Positions 53,567 through 61,541 of a stretch of DNA of 64,000 nt are shown here, in pieces. This DNA comes from Halorubrum aethiopicum (GTDB lineage: Archaea; Halobacteriota; Halobacteria; Halobacteriales; Haloferacaceae): NCBI RefSeq assembly GCF_001542905.1, contig NZ_LOAJ01000001.1:310001-374000 (forward strand). The letters are read 5' to 3'. Within the stretch, counting starts at the first letter, position 1, and every line of letters begins with the position of its first letter. The notes beneath the pieces were generated by a model. It saw only the letters and a program-made list of their open reading frames with translations, did not search any database and had not been told where the DNA came from. The translations under genes and the position numbers were made by a program.

Positions 53567-53650
53567 CGGCCGGCTTCCGATCAACGGGTCGAGGCGGGAG
53601 CGACCGACCCCGCGACAAGATACTTGAGTCGTCCCGCGGTTCCTCCCGCC

Positions 53651-54868
53651 ATGGACCGCGATTCCCTCCGCGCGGCGCTCGACCGCTGGACCGACGCGGG
53701 CGTGATAGACGAGGAGACCGCGTCGCGGATCCGGGAGTTCGAGCGGGCGGACGAGGTCCCCGAGACCGACGACGACGACGACACCGCCGAGGCCGACGAC
53801 GCAGGTGACGCGTCGGCCGGCCGCGGGGGCGGCCTCCTCGAGGAGAACCGGGTCGTCGTCGCGCTGGCGCTGATGGGCGGCGTCCTCGTCGCCGTCGGCG
53901 TCGGCGCGTACCTCTACGAGCGCTGGGAGTCGATCCCGGTCGTCGCGCGGGTCGCGATCCTCGTCGGCGTGCCCCTCGTCGCCGCCGCCGGCGGGACGCG
54001 GCTCCGGGAGGACTCCCCCAGGACCGCCCACGGCTTGTGGCTGCTCGCGGCGCTTTTCACCGGCGTGACCCTCTTTCGGCTCGCCGAGTTGACGCCCGTC
54101 GTCGACGTCGACGCCGCACGGGCGTGGCTGCTGGCGGCGTGGACCGCGGTCGCGGTCGCGATCGGGGCCGGACTCGACTCGCGGCCGATCGGGGGCGCGG
54201 GGGCGATCCTCGGCGCGGCGACCCTCGCGTCGGCGACCGACCCGGCGGAGTTCGTGCTCCTGTTCGGGGCGTATGGCGGCCTCCTCTACGTCGCCGGGCT
54301 CACCGGCCACGGCGAGCCGGCATCCGCCGACGAGAGCCGCGCACTCCCGCGGTTCGCGGCGACGCTCCGCTGGATCGGCGGGGCGTTCGCGGCGGCCGCG
54401 CTCGTGCCGGTCGTCGCGGTCGGATCGCCGCCGGAGGGGCTCTCCGCCGGAACCGTCCTGCTCGTCGCGGCGAGCGTCGTCGCCGCCGCCGTCGCGGTGG
54501 GTCGCGCCGGCGACGACCGGCTCGCGCGGTACGCGAGCGCGCCCGCGGTCGCGGCCCCCGTCGCGGCCGCGGTCGCGTGGGGCGTCCCCCGGCACGTCGG
54601 CGACTTCGCCGGGTCGCTGGTCGCGCTCGGCTGCCTGCTCGGCGTCGTGTTGGCGCTCGTCGTCGGCGCGGTGGGCCTCCGGGAGGCCGCCCCGGCGAAC
54701 GTGGCGGCGCTCGGGTTCGTCCTCGGCGTGGTCGCCTTCCTCGCCGGCCCCGTCGGGGACGCGATCTCCGGGTCGCTGGCGCTCGTCGTCGCGGGGGCGG
54801 TCCTGCTCGCCGCGGGGCTCGGCGCGGAGCGCGGCCGGCGGGCGGTGCTCGCGCGGATCGGCCGATAG
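53651..54868 (+). CDS. DUF2157-type multi-helix membrane protein
   Basis: 405 residues. The N-terminal 40 residues are the soluble DUF2157 head (DSLRAALDRWTDAGVIDEETASRIREFE), followed by an acidic linker and about ten membrane helices. Function unknown. A perfect hairpin begins two bases after the stop. Confidence 0.8.
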   Translation: MDRDSLRAALDRWTDAGVIDEETASRIREFERADEVPETDDDDDTAEADDAGDASAGRGGGLLEENRVVVALALMGGVLVAVGVGAYLYERWESIPVVARVAILVGVPLVAAAGGTRLREDSPRTAHGLWLLAALFTGVTLFRLAELTPVVDVDAARAWLLAAWTAVAVAIGAGLDSRPIGGAGAILGAATLASATDPAEFVLLFGAYGGLLYVAGLTGHGEPASADESRALPRFAATLRWIGGAFAAAALVPVVAVGSPPEGLSAGTVLLVAASVVAAAVAVGRAGDDRLARYASAPAVAAPVAAAVAWGVPRHVGDFAGSLVALGCLLGVVLALVVGAVGLREAAPANVAALGFVLGVVAFLAGPVGDAISGSLALVVAGAVLLAAGLGAERGRRAVLARIGR

Positions 54869-54869
54869 C

Positions 54870-54941
54870 GGTTATTGTAAGTCAGTTCCGGCGCTCTGCC
54901 AGGACGGGTCGGCAGAGCGCCGGTAAACGGTTACAATAACC
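54870..54941. terminator. Two-tier perfect hairpin between convergent genes
   Basis: Outer arms ggttattgtaa (54870-54880) and ttacaataacc (54931-54941) and inner arms ccggcgctctgcc (54888-54900) and ggcagagcgccgg (54911-54923) are both perfect, separated by 7-base unpaired segments, with loop aggacgggtc. It starts two bases after the DUF2157 stop and ends 26 bases from the stop of the opposing gene, so a shared bidirectional terminator fits; a palindromic mobile relic is the alternative. Confidence 0.72.
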
Positions 54942-54967
54942 ACTATGAGAACCATCCCAGCGAGCGC

Positions 54968-55669
54968 TCACGCCAGCCCGGCGAGCGCGTCGATCCCGGT
55001 CTCCCACAGCGAGACGCCGACGAGGACGTTCGCGGCGAAATCGAGCGCGAAGAAGCCGAACAGCGCGGCGCCGGCGAAGTGCGCCTTCCGGAGGTCGAAC
55101 CGGTGCGAGAAGCGGTGGAAGAAGTACGCGTTCGCGAGGCTCACGGGGACGATGGCGAGCATCTCGCCGGTCCAGATGGCGGTCGGGAACGCGCCGTACT
55201 GGGTGGCGAGCGAGATGGTGACGAGCTGGGTCTTGTCGCCGAACTCGCCGAACGCCATCATCGCGAAGATGGGGAGGAAGCCGCCGAACCGGTTCGGCAC
55301 CCGCCAGCCGACCAGGGGAACCCGCACGTCGAGTTCGCCCCCGTCGGTCAGCGGGGCGGTGGTCGCCTCCGGGTCCGCGGCGTCGGGGGCCGGGGCGCTC
55401 CGGACGAGCAGGTACGCGAAGACGACGAACAGGATCGCCGTCAGCGCGTCCAGGTAGATCCCCGGCAGCGTCCGGGTGAGCACCCGGCCGAACCGGATCT
55501 CGAGGGCGGTCCAGCCGGCGAACGACGCCGCGGCCGCGCTCACGACGACGGCGGGGCGGTACCGCGTCGAGAGGCCGGCGATCAGCAGCTGGACCTTCTC
55601 GCCGGGCAGGACCGCGAGCTGCGCGCCGGCGGCGATGAACAGAACGGTCAGCCACGTGGTCTCGCTCAT
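54968..55669 (-). CDS. GDT1/TMEM165 (UPF0016) family transporter
   Basis: 233 residues, about six to seven membrane helices in two halves. The second half carries the family motif FGEFGDKTQLVTISLA intact; the first half has GAQLAVLPGEKVQLLI, where the expected E-x-G-D-K is changed to L-P-G-E-K. The family moves Mn2+ or Ca2+ against protons. The loop between the halves (about 95-120) is acidic. Altered first motif may change ion choice. Confidence 0.82.
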   Translation of the reverse strand: MSETTWLTVLFIAAGAQLAVLPGEKVQLLIAGLSTRYRPAVVVSAAAASFAGWTALEIRFGRVLTRTLPGIYLDALTAILFVVFAYLLVRSAPAPDAADPEATTAPLTDGGELDVRVPLVGWRVPNRFGGFLPIFAMMAFGEFGDKTQLVTISLATQYGAFPTAIWTGEMLAIVPVSLANAYFFHRFSHRFDLRKAHFAGAALFGFFALDFAANVLVGVSLWETGIDALAGLA

Positions 55670-55767
55670 CGGGGATCGACTCGTTGACGCGGCGGCGGAG
55701 AACGACGCGCCGACGCCGAAGGTTTAGAGACGGCTAAAACAAATGTTTTGCGCATACGGAAGATCGG

Positions 55768-56067
55768 TCACAGCCAGAGCAGCTGGGCGTGTCGCGTTCC
55801 GTCGAACTCCATGACCGCGCCCTCGTCGACGAGCCCCGCGTCGACCGCGACGCCGACCGCCTCCCGACCGACGAGGTTCCCCACCTGCGCGCGGCGGAGC
55901 GCGGCGACGACCGCCTCGGCGTCGGCCTCGACGGCGTCGTCGCCGCCGTAGAACTCCTCGGTCACCGAGAGGCTGGCGCGCCCGTTGTCGTAGGTCTCGC
56001 CGAGGCAGTCGCCGTCACAGACCGAGACGAGCGTCCCCTCGGGCGTCTCCCGCTCGCGAAGCAGCAT
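55768..56067 (-). CDS. DUF424 domain protein
   Basis: 99 residues. LLRERETPEGTLVSVCDGDCLGE and the later VGREAVGVAVDAGLVDEGAVM match this archaeal family, often found near translation factors. Two Cys (CDGDC) could bind metal. It begins the base after the TPR gene ends, so the two form an operon. Confidence 0.82.
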   Translation of the reverse strand: MLLRERETPEGTLVSVCDGDCLGETYDNGRASLSVTEEFYGGDDAVEADAEAVVAALRRAQVGNLVGREAVGVAVDAGLVDEGAVMEFDGTRHAQLLWL

Positions 56068-56946
56068 CTAAAAGCCCTCTGGACCCTCTCCGTGAAGCTC
56101 GCGTTCCGGTTCGCCCGCCCCGGGCTCCCCGCCGCGGCCGCCCCGACCGTTCGGGGCGCGTCCGCCGCCTTGACCGGGCTGGCCGCCCATGCCGCCCTGC
56201 CCGGCCTGTTCCTCGACCATCCGCTCTTCGGCCTCCCGGCGGATCTCCTCGGCGCGGTCGGCGACCTCCTCGGCCTGCTCGTGTTCGCCCGCCTCCTCCA
56301 GCGCGCGGGCCTTCTCCTCCAGGACGCCGGCGTCGCGGTAGCCGAGACGGATCGCGTTGTCGAAGCAGTTGACCGCGTCCTCGGCGAGGCCGCGCTCGAC
56401 GAGCAGGAAGCCGCGGTTGTACCACGCCTGCGCGAACCGCGGGTCGATGTCCACGGCCCGCTCGGCGTGTTCGAGCGCCTGCTCGCCGCGCCCGGACTCC
56501 CAGAGCGCGTACGCGAGGTTCGTCTCGGCGCTCGCGGCGTGTTCGGAGTCGTCGTCGATGCGTAGCGCCTCCTGATACGCGCCGATCGCCTCGTCGTACT
56601 CCTCGAGTTCCGCGTGGGCCGCCCCCTTGTTCACCCACGCCTCCTGTGCCTCCAGCGAGTCCTCGTCGGCGAACCGGGCCGCGCGCTCGAACGTCTCCGT
56701 CGCCTCCTCGAAGCGGTTGATCCCCATGTAGGAGAGCCCGACGTCCATCAGCCGCTCGACGTCGACGGCGTCGCTTTCGACGTTCCGCCGGTCGAGCACG
56801 TCGGTGAGGGCCCGCGAGTCGACCGGGTCGACCGTGGTCGGGTCCGCGTTCAGCTCCTCGGGGTCGAGGGTGAACTCCTCGTAGTCGGCGTCGACGCCCT
56901 GGCCCGCGGAGAACTCGTGGCGGTCCGCGTCGCGCTCGTCGGTCAT
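56068..56946 (-). CDS. TPR-repeat protein
   Basis: 292 residues. An acidic leader (1-55), then about five TPR units (LMDVGLSYMGINRFEEATET, WVNKGAAHAELEEYDEAIGA, YNRGFLLVERGLAEDAVNCF) and a Gly/Gln-rich disordered tail (GQGGMGGQPGQGGG). A scaffold for protein contacts. The ATG at 56946 is preferred over a GTG at 56967. Divergent from the S49 peptidase gene. Confidence 0.83.
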   Translation of the reverse strand: MTDERDADRHEFSAGQGVDADYEEFTLDPEELNADPTTVDPVDSRALTDVLDRRNVESDAVDVERLMDVGLSYMGINRFEEATETFERAARFADEDSLEAQEAWVNKGAAHAELEEYDEAIGAYQEALRIDDDSEHAASAETNLAYALWESGRGEQALEHAERAVDIDPRFAQAWYNRGFLLVERGLAEDAVNCFDNAIRLGYRDAGVLEEKARALEEAGEHEQAEEVADRAEEIRREAEERMVEEQAGQGGMGGQPGQGGGRAPNGRGGRGGEPGAGEPERELHGEGPEGF

Positions 56947-57092
56947 ATACCCGGATCTGTCGGTCACGGCGGGTAAGCGTTACGTCGACGGTCGACCATG
57001 GGGCGTGGCTCACGGTACCACGAGACAGGGTTAAATTCGCGTTACGATCACCCGGAACCTTATGTGCCCGACTCGAGTGAGACTAACCGGTA

Positions 57093-58097
57093 ATGTCTAC
57101 CAACAAGCTCTCCACGGCCATCACCCCGCGACGACAGGTCGCGGCCGTCGTGTTGGCCGCCGCGTTGCTCGGCGTCGTGGTCGCGCCGAACGTGTACGCG
57201 GCGACCAACGAGACGACGGACACGGTGGCCGTCGTCGAAATCGAAGGCCCCGTCAACTCGGCCCTCGCCGACGACGTCGAAAGCGAACTCGCAGCGATCC
57301 GCGGCAACGACTCCGTCGGTGCCGTCGTCTTGAAGATCGACACGCCCGGCGGCGCGCCGGTCGCGTCCGAGCGCATGTACAAGGCGGTCCAGCGCACGAG
57401 CCAGGGGATGCCGGTCATCGCGAGCGTTCAAGCGATGAGCGCCTCCGGCGGCTACTACGCGATGGCTCCCGCCGACGACATCTACGTGTTGCCGACCTCG
57501 CAGGTCGGGAGCATCGGGCTGAACGCACCCGCTCCCCGGACGACCCCGCCCGTGTCGGGCCCGAGCGGCCCCGACAAGGCCGGCGGTAACGAGATCCAGG
57601 GCTGGGCGGAACAGCAGACGCTCGCCGACACCTTCGTCGACGCGATGATGGCGGAGCGCGGCGAGGAGTTCCAGATGCCGCGCGAGCAGGTCGCACAGGC
57701 CGACGTCTACCTCGGCACCGAGGCCGTCCAGAACGGCTTCGCCGACGAGATCGGCTCGCTCAACGAGGCGATCCACGAGGCCGCGACCCGCGCCGAACTC
57801 GGCGACTACCGGGTCGACACGCGCGAGACCGGCCTCGACACCGGCCTCCCGATCCTGCTCCGCACCGACTCGCAGGTCGTCGCGGTGTACGCGAACGACC
57901 CCGGCTACGCCGACGTCAAGCCGATGCCCTCCACGTACGTCCACCTCGAGGCGGTCCCGCACGTCGACACGGTCGAACGGTTCGCGGGGAGCGACCTCGG
58001 CGTCGACGCCGGGAGCGACGGAACCGCCGGGGACGCCGGCGCGGACGGTCCCGCCAACGACACCGCGGCCTCCCTGAACGGGGGTGTTTCCGCGTGA
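57093..58097 (+). CDS. S49 (SppA-like) signal peptide peptidase
   Basis: 334 residues. One N-terminal membrane segment (VAAVVLAAALLGVVVAPNVYA), then the S49 fold: VAVVEIEGPVNSAL, VGAVVLKIDTPGGAPVASE, and the nucleophile Ser in VQAMSASGGYYAMAPADDIY, followed by TSQVGSIGLNA. The general-base Lys is expected some 50 residues later but the region (SGPSGPDKAGGNE) is low in complexity. Degrades leftover signal peptides. A GTGA overlap couples it to the next gene. Confidence 0.85.
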   Translation: MSTNKLSTAITPRRQVAAVVLAAALLGVVVAPNVYAATNETTDTVAVVEIEGPVNSALADDVESELAAIRGNDSVGAVVLKIDTPGGAPVASERMYKAVQRTSQGMPVIASVQAMSASGGYYAMAPADDIYVLPTSQVGSIGLNAPAPRTTPPVSGPSGPDKAGGNEIQGWAEQQTLADTFVDAMMAERGEEFQMPREQVAQADVYLGTEAVQNGFADEIGSLNEAIHEAATRAELGDYRVDTRETGLDTGLPILLRTDSQVVAVYANDPGYADVKPMPSTYVHLEAVPHVDTVERFAGSDLGVDAGSDGTAGDAGADGPANDTAASLNGGVSA

Positions 58098-59173
58098 GCC
58101 GAGCCGTCACCCTCGCGGTCGCGTTCCTCGTGACGTTCGCGACGATCGCCGGCGGATCGGCGCTCGCCGGCTACGTCACCGCCGACGGCGCGGCCCCCGC
58201 GCCGGAGATCGAGAACGAGCACTACCAGTCGACGGACCTGATCGCGGACGACGACCCGGGCGAGGCGAACGTGACGATGGACAGCGACGCGGAGTCACAG
58301 ACGATCGTCATCGACCCCGGCGTCCAGGCGGCCGGCGGCGGCGTGGCGATCAGCCCGCTGTCGCTCATCGGACTCGGAACCGGCGGCGTCGCCGACCGGG
58401 ACATCCGCCCGCTGGCGAACGCCCTCATCGAGAACGGTCACGAGGTTCGGGTGTACACGCCGGACGCGAGCGCGTCGCGGTTCCCGAGCCAGCCGGGCGC
58501 GTCCGGCCCCACCCCGCTCGGCGAGGACCTCGCCGAGGCGGACGCGTTCGTCACGTTCCGGAGCGACTACGAGGAGGACGAGCTCGAGGACATCGAGACG
58601 TTCGTCGAGGCGGACGGTCGGATGATCCTGGCGACCGAGCCCGACGCGGCGTTCGGCCAGCCGGGGCCGACGTCGCTCGACGCCACCCTCGGAACCACCA
58701 CCGAGCCGGGCTACGTGTACAACATGGTCGAGAACGACCTGAACTACCAGCGCGTGTACGCGGAGCCGACCGGCGACTCCGGGCTGACGGAGGGGGTCGA
58801 CCGCGCGATGTTCCCGACGGTGACGCCCGTCGGGACGGCGGCCGAGGGCGGCGACGAGTTCCGCCCGATCGACGGCAGCGAGCTGTCGACGACGCGGGCG
58901 GCGACCGACGCGCCGCTTCTCGTCCGCGACGGCGGCGTCGTGATGGTCGGCGACGCCGGCTTCCTCTCGCCGGAGAACGCCCGGCGCGCGGACAACGACG
59001 CCCTGATCGGGAACCTGGCGGACTTCCTCGTGGAGAACGACCGGGACCCGGAGACGCAGCCGCCGGAGACCCAGCCGGAGGGCCCGACCGGCCCGACCGG
59101 GCCGACACAGCCCACGCAGCCGCCCACCCAGCCGACCCAACCGCCGACGAACGCGACGAACACGACGGCCTGA
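58094..59173 (+). CDS. DUF4350-like membrane-anchored protein
   Basis: 359 residues from a GTG overlapping the S49 stop. Signal/anchor helix (LAVAFLVTFATIAGGSALAGY), a beta/alpha domain resembling DUF4350 (RPLANALIENGHEVRVYTPD, DAFVTFRSDYEED, VVMVGDAGFLSPENARR) and a C-terminal Pro/Thr/Gln repeat tail (GPTGPTGPTQPTQPP). The tail suggests extracytoplasmic exposure. Role unknown; coupling to a peptidase suggests a common membrane task. Confidence 0.75.
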   Translation: MSRAVTLAVAFLVTFATIAGGSALAGYVTADGAAPAPEIENEHYQSTDLIADDDPGEANVTMDSDAESQTIVIDPGVQAAGGGVAISPLSLIGLGTGGVADRDIRPLANALIENGHEVRVYTPDASASRFPSQPGASGPTPLGEDLAEADAFVTFRSDYEEDELEDIETFVEADGRMILATEPDAAFGQPGPTSLDATLGTTTEPGYVYNMVENDLNYQRVYAEPTGDSGLTEGVDRAMFPTVTPVGTAAEGGDEFRPIDGSELSTTRAATDAPLLVRDGGVVMVGDAGFLSPENARRADNDALIGNLADFLVENDRDPETQPPETQPEGPTGPTGPTQPTQPPTQPTQPPTNATNTTA

Positions 59174-59258
59174 CGAGGGCCGTCCCGGTTCGTCGTCGAC
59201 CCACGCGGATCCGTTTTTTCGACCGACCGGCACCGGCAGCGTCGGCTCGGCGGAACGC

Positions 59259-59897
59259 ATGAGTGCCCGGCGACCGGACCCTCCCTCGTCCATGTCGCCG
59301 TCGCCATCGTCGTCGCCGTCGCCATCGTCCTCGTCCGTCCGGGCGTTCGTCGCCGTCGAGCTGCCCGACGACCTCGCGGAACCGATCGCCGACCTCCAGT
59401 CGTCGCTCGCGGACGCGCCGGGGATCCGACCCACGGACCCGCGCCAGGCGCACCTGACGCTGAAGTTCCTCGGCGACGTCGCCGTCGACCGCCTCGAGGA
59501 GGTGCGCGCCGCCGGCGAGCGCGCGGTCGACCGCGCCGGCGTCGGGCCGTTCGACTGTACGGTTGAGGGGCTCGGCGTCTTCCCCTCGCTCGAGTACATC
59601 TCCGTGGTCTGGGCCGGGATCGGGGAGGGCGACGAGGAGCTGACTCGGCTCCACGAGGCGCTGGAGGCGGAGACGACCGCGCTCGGGTTCGAGCCGGAAG
59701 AGCACGCGTTCACGCCGCACGTCACCCTCGCCCGGATGGACGACGGGCGCGGGAAGGACCTCGTACGGGAGGTCGTCCGCGAGCGCGACCCCGAACTCGG
59801 GAGCTTCGAGGTCGGATCGGCGTCCCTGATCGAGTCGACGCTCACGGAGGACGGGCCGGTCTACGAGCCGATCGCGACGTTCGACCTCCGGGAGTGA
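59259..59897 (+). CDS. thpR: RNA 2',3'-cyclic phosphodiesterase / 2'-5' RNA ligase
   Basis: 212 residues. The two H-x-T-x active-site motifs are HLTLKFLGD and HVTLARMDD. A Ser/Pro-rich leader (PSPSSSPSPSSSS) comes from a simple repeat, so a later start is possible (the core begins VRAFVAVELPDD). Opens 2',3'-cyclic phosphates on RNA ends. Convergent with the CNNM gene, nine bases between stops. Confidence 0.88.
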   Translation: MSARRPDPPSSMSPSPSSSPSPSSSSVRAFVAVELPDDLAEPIADLQSSLADAPGIRPTDPRQAHLTLKFLGDVAVDRLEEVRAAGERAVDRAGVGPFDCTVEGLGVFPSLEYISVVWAGIGEGDEELTRLHEALEAETTALGFEPEEHAFTPHVTLARMDDGRGKDLVREVVRERDPELGSFEVGSASLIESTLTEDGPVYEPIATFDLRE

Positions 59898-59906
59898 CGC
59901 CGGGAG

Positions 59907-61190
59907 TCAGGGCGACTCCGCCGCGGGGTCGCCATCGCCGGGAGTCGGAACCGGGTGTTCGACGCGGATCCGCGTCACCCGCGTCGGGGTCGCGTCGGTG
60001 ACGACGAGGGTGACGTCGCCGACCGCGACGCGGTCGCCCTCCTCGGGGAGCCGGCCCACGCGCTCCGTGATCAGCCCGGCGACCGTCTCGAACCCGCCGT
60101 CGGTCGGCAGCGCGATCCCGAGCGCGTCGTTGAGGTACGCCACGGTGGTCCAGCCGCGCGCGACCGCGACGCCCGGCTCGAGGACGTCGACGTGGTCGGT
60201 CTCGCCCCGCCCGACCAGCTCGCCGACCACCTCCTCGAGCACGTCCTCGAGGGTCGCGAGCCCGACGACCGCGCCGAACTCGTCGACGACGACGACCAGT
60301 CGCGCGCCGGTCTCGCGCATCTCCGCGAACAGCTCGTCCACCGGCTTCGTCTCGGGGACGAACGTCGGCTCCGCGAGCACGCTCGCGAGCCCCTCGCCCG
60401 CCTCGTCGGCGCGGATCGCGTCGCGGACGTCGACGACCCCCACCACGTCGTCGCGGTTCTCGCCGTAGACGGGCAGCCTGGTGACGTGTGCCGCCGTGGC
60501 CGCCGAGACGACCTCGGCGGGCGTCGCCGTGTCGGGGATCGCGACCATGTCGGTTCGGGGGACCATCACGGCGGTGACGCGGGTCGCGCCCAGGTCGAGG
60601 ACGCCGCGGATCATCGCGCTCTCGTCGGGATCGAGCGCGCCGGTCTCCTCCCCGGAGAGCACGAGCGTCTGGATCTCCTCGCGGCTCAGGTACGACTCGA
60701 TAGCCGTGTCGCCGCCGACGACGCGGGTGACGACCCCGCTCGCGGCCTCGAAGACGTAGAGGATCGGCCGGAGGAGCCGCTGGAGGGCGACGACCGGGCG
60801 GGCGACCCGGAGCGCGTGTCGCTCCGCGTTCGCGACCGCGTACGACTTCGGCGCGATCTCGCCGAAGACGATGACGAAAAACGAGGTGAAGACGGTGGAG
60901 CCGGTCGCGGCCTGCCCGGCCGGGAGGTACTGGACGAGCACCGCGGTCGCGACGGAGGCGGCCGCGATGTTCGCGACGTTGTTGCTCACGAGCGCGGTGA
61001 CGAGGAAGCGGTGCGGGTTCTCCCGGAGCGACGAGAGCGCCGCGCTGCCGGGGGTCCCGTCCGCGACGAGCGCGTCGACGCGGTGTTTCGCGACCGAGAA
61101 CACGGCGAGTTCCGAACTCGAGAAGAAGGCGCTGATCCCGGTCAGTGCGAGGATCGCGGCCGCCCCGAGAAACGAGAGCGTGAGGTCCAT
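59907..61190 (-). CDS. CNNM/CorC-type membrane protein (DUF21, CBS pair, CorC domain)
   Basis: 427 residues. DUF21 membrane domain (1-165): GISAFFSSSELAVFSVAKHR and FFVIVFGEIAPKSYAVAN. Two CBS units (about 180-320): VPRTDMVAIPDTATPAEVV, VGVVDVRDAIRA, VVVDEFGAVVGLATLEDVLEE. A CorC_HlyC domain ends the protein (LEPGVAVARGWTTVAYLND). Family members handle Mg2+ or Co2+ efflux. The ATG at 61190 is set by the DUF21 start; the frame upstream is repeat-derived. Confidence 0.9.
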   Translation of the reverse strand: MDLTLSFLGAAAILALTGISAFFSSSELAVFSVAKHRVDALVADGTPGSAALSSLRENPHRFLVTALVSNNVANIAAASVATAVLVQYLPAGQAATGSTVFTSFFVIVFGEIAPKSYAVANAERHALRVARPVVALQRLLRPILYVFEAASGVVTRVVGGDTAIESYLSREEIQTLVLSGEETGALDPDESAMIRGVLDLGATRVTAVMVPRTDMVAIPDTATPAEVVSAATAAHVTRLPVYGENRDDVVGVVDVRDAIRADEAGEGLASVLAEPTFVPETKPVDELFAEMRETGARLVVVVDEFGAVVGLATLEDVLEEVVGELVGRGETDHVDVLEPGVAVARGWTTVAYLNDALGIALPTDGGFETVAGLITERVGRLPEEGDRVAVGDVTLVVTDATPTRVTRIRVEHPVPTPGDGDPAAESP

Positions 61191-61260
61191 ACCCCCACAT
61201 GCGCGTCGACCCGAAAGGGTGTATCGGCGACGGCCAGGGCCACGGGGGGTGTCGCCACCC

Positions 61261-61350
61261 CGACGATGTCCCGACGCCCCGACGACGCCTCGACGCCCCG
61301 ACGATGTCCCGACGCCCCGACGACGCCTCGACGCCCCGACGACGCCCCGC
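61261..61350. repeat. 38-base tandem repeat in the divergent CNNM/serA region
   Basis: Two identical 38-base units (61261-61298 and 61299-61336), themselves made of cccgacg/cctcgacg-like steps, followed by a degraded third. 38 is not a multiple of three, so the array is unlikely to be coding. The rest of the 351-base gap is the upstream region of serA; the 120 bases before the serA start are less GC-rich. Confidence 0.85.
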
Positions 61351-61541
61351 CGCCTCGACGGCCCCCCGACCTCCCGACGACCAGTCCACGACGGTAGGCA
61401 CGGACGAGGTGTTTCCACCCGAAACAGAGGGATGGAATAACCACGATCGCGGATCGGAAATGGCATACGGATGAGATTTCGGGAGCGGAAAAACGGCGCG
61501 ATGAAGAAAGCGTTAACACCGCGCCGAGGGTCGGTACGGAC

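Noticed and set aside
61261-61350. Tandem array considered as a CRISPR
   Set aside because: Units are directly abutting with no unique spacers, and no cas genes are in the window.
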